A stretch of DNA of 64,000 nucleotides from Luteolibacter ambystomatis (lineage in GTDB: Bacteria; Verrucomicrobiota; Verrucomicrobiia; Verrucomicrobiales; Akkermansiaceae). The stretch's first letter is position 1, and each line of letters opens with the position of its first letter. The DNA lies in NCBI RefSeq assembly GCF_018137965.1, contig NZ_CP073100.1, forward strand, positions 868,001 to 932,000, read 5' to 3'. Shown here piece after piece: positions 60,798 to 64,000 of this stretch. The notes below the pieces were generated by a model. It worked only from the letters and a program-made list of their open reading frames with translations. It was not told the DNA's origin and did no database searches. A program made the position numbers and the translations under genes.

Positions 60798-62657
60798 TCA
60801 GCGCAGGGTGCTCTTGCCGCTGACGGGGGCGGCTTCCGCCTGAAGGAGGTCGAGGATGATGATCTCGTTTTTTCCGGCCTTCAGCCACGGGGCGGGGCAG
60901 TAGAGGCGTTTCTGCGGTCCGATCTCCCAGAAGCGGCCGAGGTTGTGGCCGTTGACCCAGACGACGCCCTTCTTGTAGGCGGAGAGGTCGATGAAGGTGT
61001 CCGCGGCTTTTTCCAAGGTGAAGCCGCCTTTGAAGAACACGCCCTTGTCATCGGCGCCGGGTTTGCCGGGCTTGAGCTTGGCGATGTCGGCATCGGCGAG
61101 CGGGATGGCGCGGGCGTGCCAGCCCGTGAGAGCGGCAGCGCCGAGCTTCACGGGGCCGAGGAGGCCCTTGCGGTCGTCCGACATGCGGCGGCCGAAGTTG
61201 ATGTGGCCCATGGCTTCGGCGAGGATGGTGAGCATCGGTTTTTCCGTGCCGGTGGTGGCGGGGAGGTCGATGGTGGTCTCGGCGAGATTGCGGTCGAGCT
61301 TGCCGATGAATTTTCCATCGAGGTAGACGAGGCCGTAGTCGCGGACGCCGGTGGTGCCGAAGTCGAGCTTGCCGCCCCGGTTGTCCGGCAGGGTGGTGGT
61401 GTAGAGCATGAGGCCCTGGTGATACTGGCCGAGCTCCTCGAAAGACTTTGGCTGATCGAGCGGGACGGGCTTGCCGGGCATGTTGTCCCGCAGCAGGGCG
61501 AAGGGCTCGGTCTTGAACTCCGGAACCTCGATGGCGGGGATGGGCTCGGGGACGGGCGGGAGCTTCAGATCCGGAAGGGCGGCGGCGATGGTGCTACGGA
61601 TTCCATCGTACTTCGCGGTGGGGCGCCCTTGCTCGGTGAGGATGGCATCGTAGTCGTAGCTGGTGATGTCCGCCTGATACTTGCCCTTGCCGCCGTCATT
61701 GGCGCCGGCGGTGAAGCCGAAGTTGGTGCCGCCGTGGAAGACGTAGAAGTTGAAGGACTTCTTGTTATCCATGTACCACTTCATGTCCTTGATCACGCCG
61801 TCCACGCCGACGTTCTGCCACTTCTCGCCCCAGTGGGTGAGCCAGCCGGGGTAGGTCTCGCTGCTGAAAACAGGGACGCCGGGGTTGTGTTTTTTCGCGA
61901 TGTCCCAGTGCTTGTCCTCGGTGCCGGAGTCGAGGCCGACGGCGCAGCCGGGGAGCGTGCCGTTTTTCATCATCTTGTCCGTGGGGCCGTCCGCGGTGTA
62001 GAAGGGGACGTCGATGCCGTTTTTCTTCCACTGGTCGTGGAGGAACTCGAGGTATTTACGGTCCTCGCCGTAGCTGCCGAATTCGTTCTCCACTTGCACC
62101 ATGACGATGGGGCCGCCGTTGGTGACGAGGTAGGGCTTCACCACGGGCACGAGGTGCTCGATGTAGCGCTGGACGGCCTTGAGGTAGTTCTCATCCGCGG
62201 AGGAGCGGAGCTGCACCTTCGGATCGCGCATGAGATAGGCGGGGATGCCGCCCAGGTCCCACTCGCCGCAGACGTACGGGCCGGGACGCAGCAGCACCCA
62301 GAGGCCTTCCTCCTGGGCGAGCTTGATGAAGGCGGCGATGTCGCGCTCGCCGGTTTTGAAATCGAACTTGCCTTCTTCTTCCTCGAACTGGTTCCAGAAG
62401 AGGTAGATGGCCACGGTGTTCATGCCGGAGGCCTTCACCATCCGGAGGCGGTGACGCCAGTATTCCCGGGGGATGCGGCCGGGGTGGAGCTCGCCGCTGC
62501 GGATCTGGACCGGCTGGCCATCGAGCAGGAAATCCTCCGTGCCGAGGGCGAAGGTGTGTTTCCCTGGGACGGGGGACGGCTCCGCGGCATGGAGCGCGCC
62601 GGAGAGGAGGAGGCCGGTCATCAGGCTGGAAGTGAGAAGACGGGATGAGACAAACAT
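60798..62657 (-). CDS. GH35 beta-galactosidase, secreted
   Basis: Start 62657 (MFVSSRLLTSSLMTG) gives 619 residues with a signal peptide ending ALHAAEP; longer frames upstream read into a repeat. The GH35 landmarks are RSGELHPGRIPREYW (about 53-67), the acid/base site V-E190-N-E192-F-G-S-Y-G and the nucleophile in SSE267TYPGW. The C-terminal beta domains are typical for this family. It removes terminal beta-linked galactose from glycans outside the cytoplasm. It lies alone, far from the 0-21 kb lyase locus. Confidence 0.92.
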   Translation of the reverse strand: MFVSSRLLTSSLMTGLLLSGALHAAEPSPVPGKHTFALGTEDFLLDGQPVQIRSGELHPGRIPREYWRHRLRMVKASGMNTVAIYLFWNQFEEEEGKFDFKTGERDIAAFIKLAQEEGLWVLLRPGPYVCGEWDLGGIPAYLMRDPKVQLRSSADENYLKAVQRYIEHLVPVVKPYLVTNGGPIVMVQVENEFGSYGEDRKYLEFLHDQWKKNGIDVPFYTADGPTDKMMKNGTLPGCAVGLDSGTEDKHWDIAKKHNPGVPVFSSETYPGWLTHWGEKWQNVGVDGVIKDMKWYMDNKKSFNFYVFHGGTNFGFTAGANDGGKGKYQADITSYDYDAILTEQGRPTAKYDGIRSTIAAALPDLKLPPVPEPIPAIEVPEFKTEPFALLRDNMPGKPVPLDQPKSFEELGQYHQGLMLYTTTLPDNRGGKLDFGTTGVRDYGLVYLDGKFIGKLDRNLAETTIDLPATTGTEKPMLTILAEAMGHINFGRRMSDDRKGLLGPVKLGAAALTGWHARAIPLADADIAKLKPGKPGADDKGVFFKGGFTLEKAADTFIDLSAYKKGVVWVNGHNLGRFWEIGPQKRLYCPAPWLKAGKNEIIILDLLQAEAAPVSGKSTLR

Positions 62658-62754
62658 ACGCCACCAGTCGAAATGCCCGGAGTGGCGGCGGCAAGCGGGA
62701 AAGCGGAGGGAGAAGAACCGACCGGTTTTGGGGGATGTTTCCGGGAGTGGCCGG

Positions 62755-62942
62755 AGTCGTGAGACTTGCCTCTGGCCATGCCAGTGAGCGGCTTCGCCGG
62801 GGCTGGATTCAGTCGCTTCCGCTCCTGCCGCATTCAGGCTGGGTGGATCCACTCCTATTCGGGACGTCGCTTTGGATTGGTCGGGGACGGACTGGATGTG
62901 AGGGAGACTCCGCGGCCCTACCCAGCCTGAAGTCCCACGACT
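62755..62942. repeat. Widely spaced inverted repeat, 'agtcgtgagactt' family
   Basis: AGTCGTGAGACTT (62755-62767) faces AAGTCCCACGACT (62930-62942), 12 of 13 paired, across 162 bases. Sister of the element at 51008-51136. It lies upstream of the GH35 gene. Confidence 0.7.
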
Positions 62943-62964
62943 TCAGCTACGTGGCAGAGAACTA

Positions 62965-63378
62965 CTAAAAAGATAGTAGATTCCGCAGCTCCGGAAAATG
63001 CGCGGCGGTGAAGGCGGTGGTGCCAATGAGTGCGACCACCCCCAGCGACCGGCGCGGGGCGGGGAAATAGAAGGCGATGGCGGCGAGGCGCGCGGCGAAT
63101 CGTGCCCACGCCAGCCAGAGCGGCGTGTCCGCCTCATGCGGCGGGCGGATGGTGACCCGGCTCCAGCCCTGGCGGACGACGGTTTCCCTGACCGTTTCCG
63201 CGAGATGGACGAGATCGAAGGTGCCCACCAGCGCCAGCACGATGAGCGCCGGGGCCAGCAACCGCAGCGCGGCAGCGGTTTCGATGCGGCGGCAGAGGCG
63301 CAGCAGGCAGACGAGAACGATCAGCCAGAGGACGCCATCGGTGAGGAAATGCAGCAGGACGGAGAGGTGGGAAAGCAT
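62965..63378 (-). CDS. Hypothetical membrane protein
   Basis: The 137-residue product starts MLSHLSVLLHFLTDGVLW and has about four membrane helices with an Arg-rich loop (LLRLCRRIETAAALRLL). There is no signal other than the first helix and no known motif. It stands alone next to a repeat. Function unknown. Confidence 0.6.
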   Translation of the reverse strand: MLSHLSVLLHFLTDGVLWLIVLVCLLRLCRRIETAAALRLLAPALIVLALVGTFDLVHLAETVRETVVRQGWSRVTIRPPHEADTPLWLAWARFAARLAAIAFYFPAPRRSLGVVALIGTTAFTAAHFPELRNLLSF

Positions 63379-63663
63379 GGGTACGGGCGGAATCTAGCGG
63401 GTGCAAGGGGGAGAAGGGACTGTGGATTTCGCAGATGACGCTGATTTTTTGAGATGTTCCCGGTCACGGAGATCCCGCGTCCGGCGGTGTAAAGGCCTCC
63501 CGGGATCAAAATCGGCCACGAAGTCGATGTGTAAAATATTTCTAACCGACTTGCTATACGGTATGTATGATGATTTGGTTTCCCGTGGCACTGGTCCCCA
63601 CCGGACACCCATCCGATTCCAGTGCCGCGATTGTGTCTTGTTGGATTTCTGCTGTCCCATCCC

Positions 63664-64000
63664 ATGAAACCTTCCAGTCATTTGCGTGCCTGGCTGTGCG
63701 GCTTGGTCGTCCTTTCGGGCGCGGGCCTGGCGGTCTGGCATTTCACCGGTGAGGCGGACGTTTCCGCTCCGGCGGCGTCCGATGCGGCTCCGGCCTCCCG
63801 AATCGTCCGGTCCGCCGGGGAATCCGCGATGCCACCTCCGGGCGAAGCTCCGGCCCGGCCGGCGCACGAACGGGGTCGTGATCATGATCATGGCGGGGAT
63901 GAAGTGGCGGTTGTGGATGTGGATTGGCGCAAGGGGCCGTTATGGGACGCGCAGGGACCGCGCATGGCTCTGGTCACCGAGCGTACGGTTTCCGCCGCGG
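63664..64000 (+). CDS. Start of a secreted protein, cut by the window edge
   Basis: The frame opens at 63664 with a signal peptide (KPSSHLRAWLCGLVVLSGAGLAVW) and runs without a stop to the window end (112 codons visible). Residues 38-80 are Pro/Ala-rich, with a HERGRDHDHGGDE cluster near 70-80 that could bind metal. The following DWRKGPLWDAQGPR is unremarkable. The family cannot be told from this part; the gap 63379-63663 has no other gene. Confidence 0.65.
   Translation, partial: MKPSSHLRAWLCGLVVLSGAGLAVWHFTGEADVSAPAASDAAPASRIVRSAGESAMPPPGEAPARPAHERGRDHDHGGDEVAVVDVDWRKGPLWDAQGPRMALVTERTVSAA

Noticed and set aside
60777..62648. Plus-strand frame of 623 codons opposite the GH35 gene
   Set aside because: Val/Gly/Glu-rich shadow; the GH35 catalytic residues lie on the minus strand.

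Overview
The window looks like chromosomal DNA of a verrucomicrobium, probably a Luteolibacter-like member of Verrucomicrobiales (inference from gene content; no rRNA is present). Supporting signs are a PEP-CTERM protein and secreted beta-helix-type proteins, sulfatases, a planctomycete/verrucomicrobial-type DUF1501 - PPC - PSCyt2/PSD1 - cytochrome/WD40 operon, an RRM RNA-binding protein, a Lys/Ala-rich small protein, and many hairpin-forming intergenic repeats.

Region 1 (about 1-21.5 kb) is a polysaccharide-degradation locus. It has three separate secreted heparinase II/III-like proteins (223, 2901, 17160), a fourth fused to a large beta-helix/cadherin protein (10406-15547, minus), two secreted type I sulfatases (5762, 8725), an APC-family permease (7331), a PEP-CTERM protein (15913) and the N-terminal two thirds of a GH89 alpha-N-acetylglucosaminidase (19908). 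Lyases, sulfatases and a GH89 together fit a sulfated, GlcNAc-containing glycosaminoglycan-like substrate such as heparan sulfate; that substrate is inferred.

Region 2 (about 21.5-25.7 kb) is a junction. The GH89 reading frame runs without a stop into what looks like a phage tail/baseplate protein, followed by a second tail-like gene and a glycosyltransferase-like gene, all overlapping by ATGA. Two small minus-strand genes and a tRNA-Leu follow, with the tRNA 3' end facing the phage remnant, as expected at an integrase target. GC appears lower by eye left of this junction than right of it.

Region 3 (25.9-64 kb) looks like ordinary core and semi-core chromosome. It contains a ferric-type ABC importer (25872-30127), a LOG-family protein with an apparent internal duplication, a pair of genes sharing a 'SGHDEVY' domain, an RlmI-like methyltransferase, the cytochrome/DUF1501 operon (35060-44096), a Lys/Ala-rich protein, a NYN nuclease-like gene, small membrane proteins, an M20 peptidase, glnS, an AhpD-like plus ECF41-like sigma factor pair, a CPBP protease, an Lrp-type regulator with an aminotransferase, phosphofructokinase with a D,D-carboxypeptidase, an RRM protein, miaA, a GH35 beta-galactosidase, and the start of a secreted protein cut by the window edge.

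Several intergenic repeat families occur: ACGAAT inverted arrays, a roughly 190-bp element in two inverted copies, widely spaced 'agtcgtgagactt' inverted repeats, and short perfect hairpins. No CRISPR array, rRNA, transposase or integrase gene was seen.
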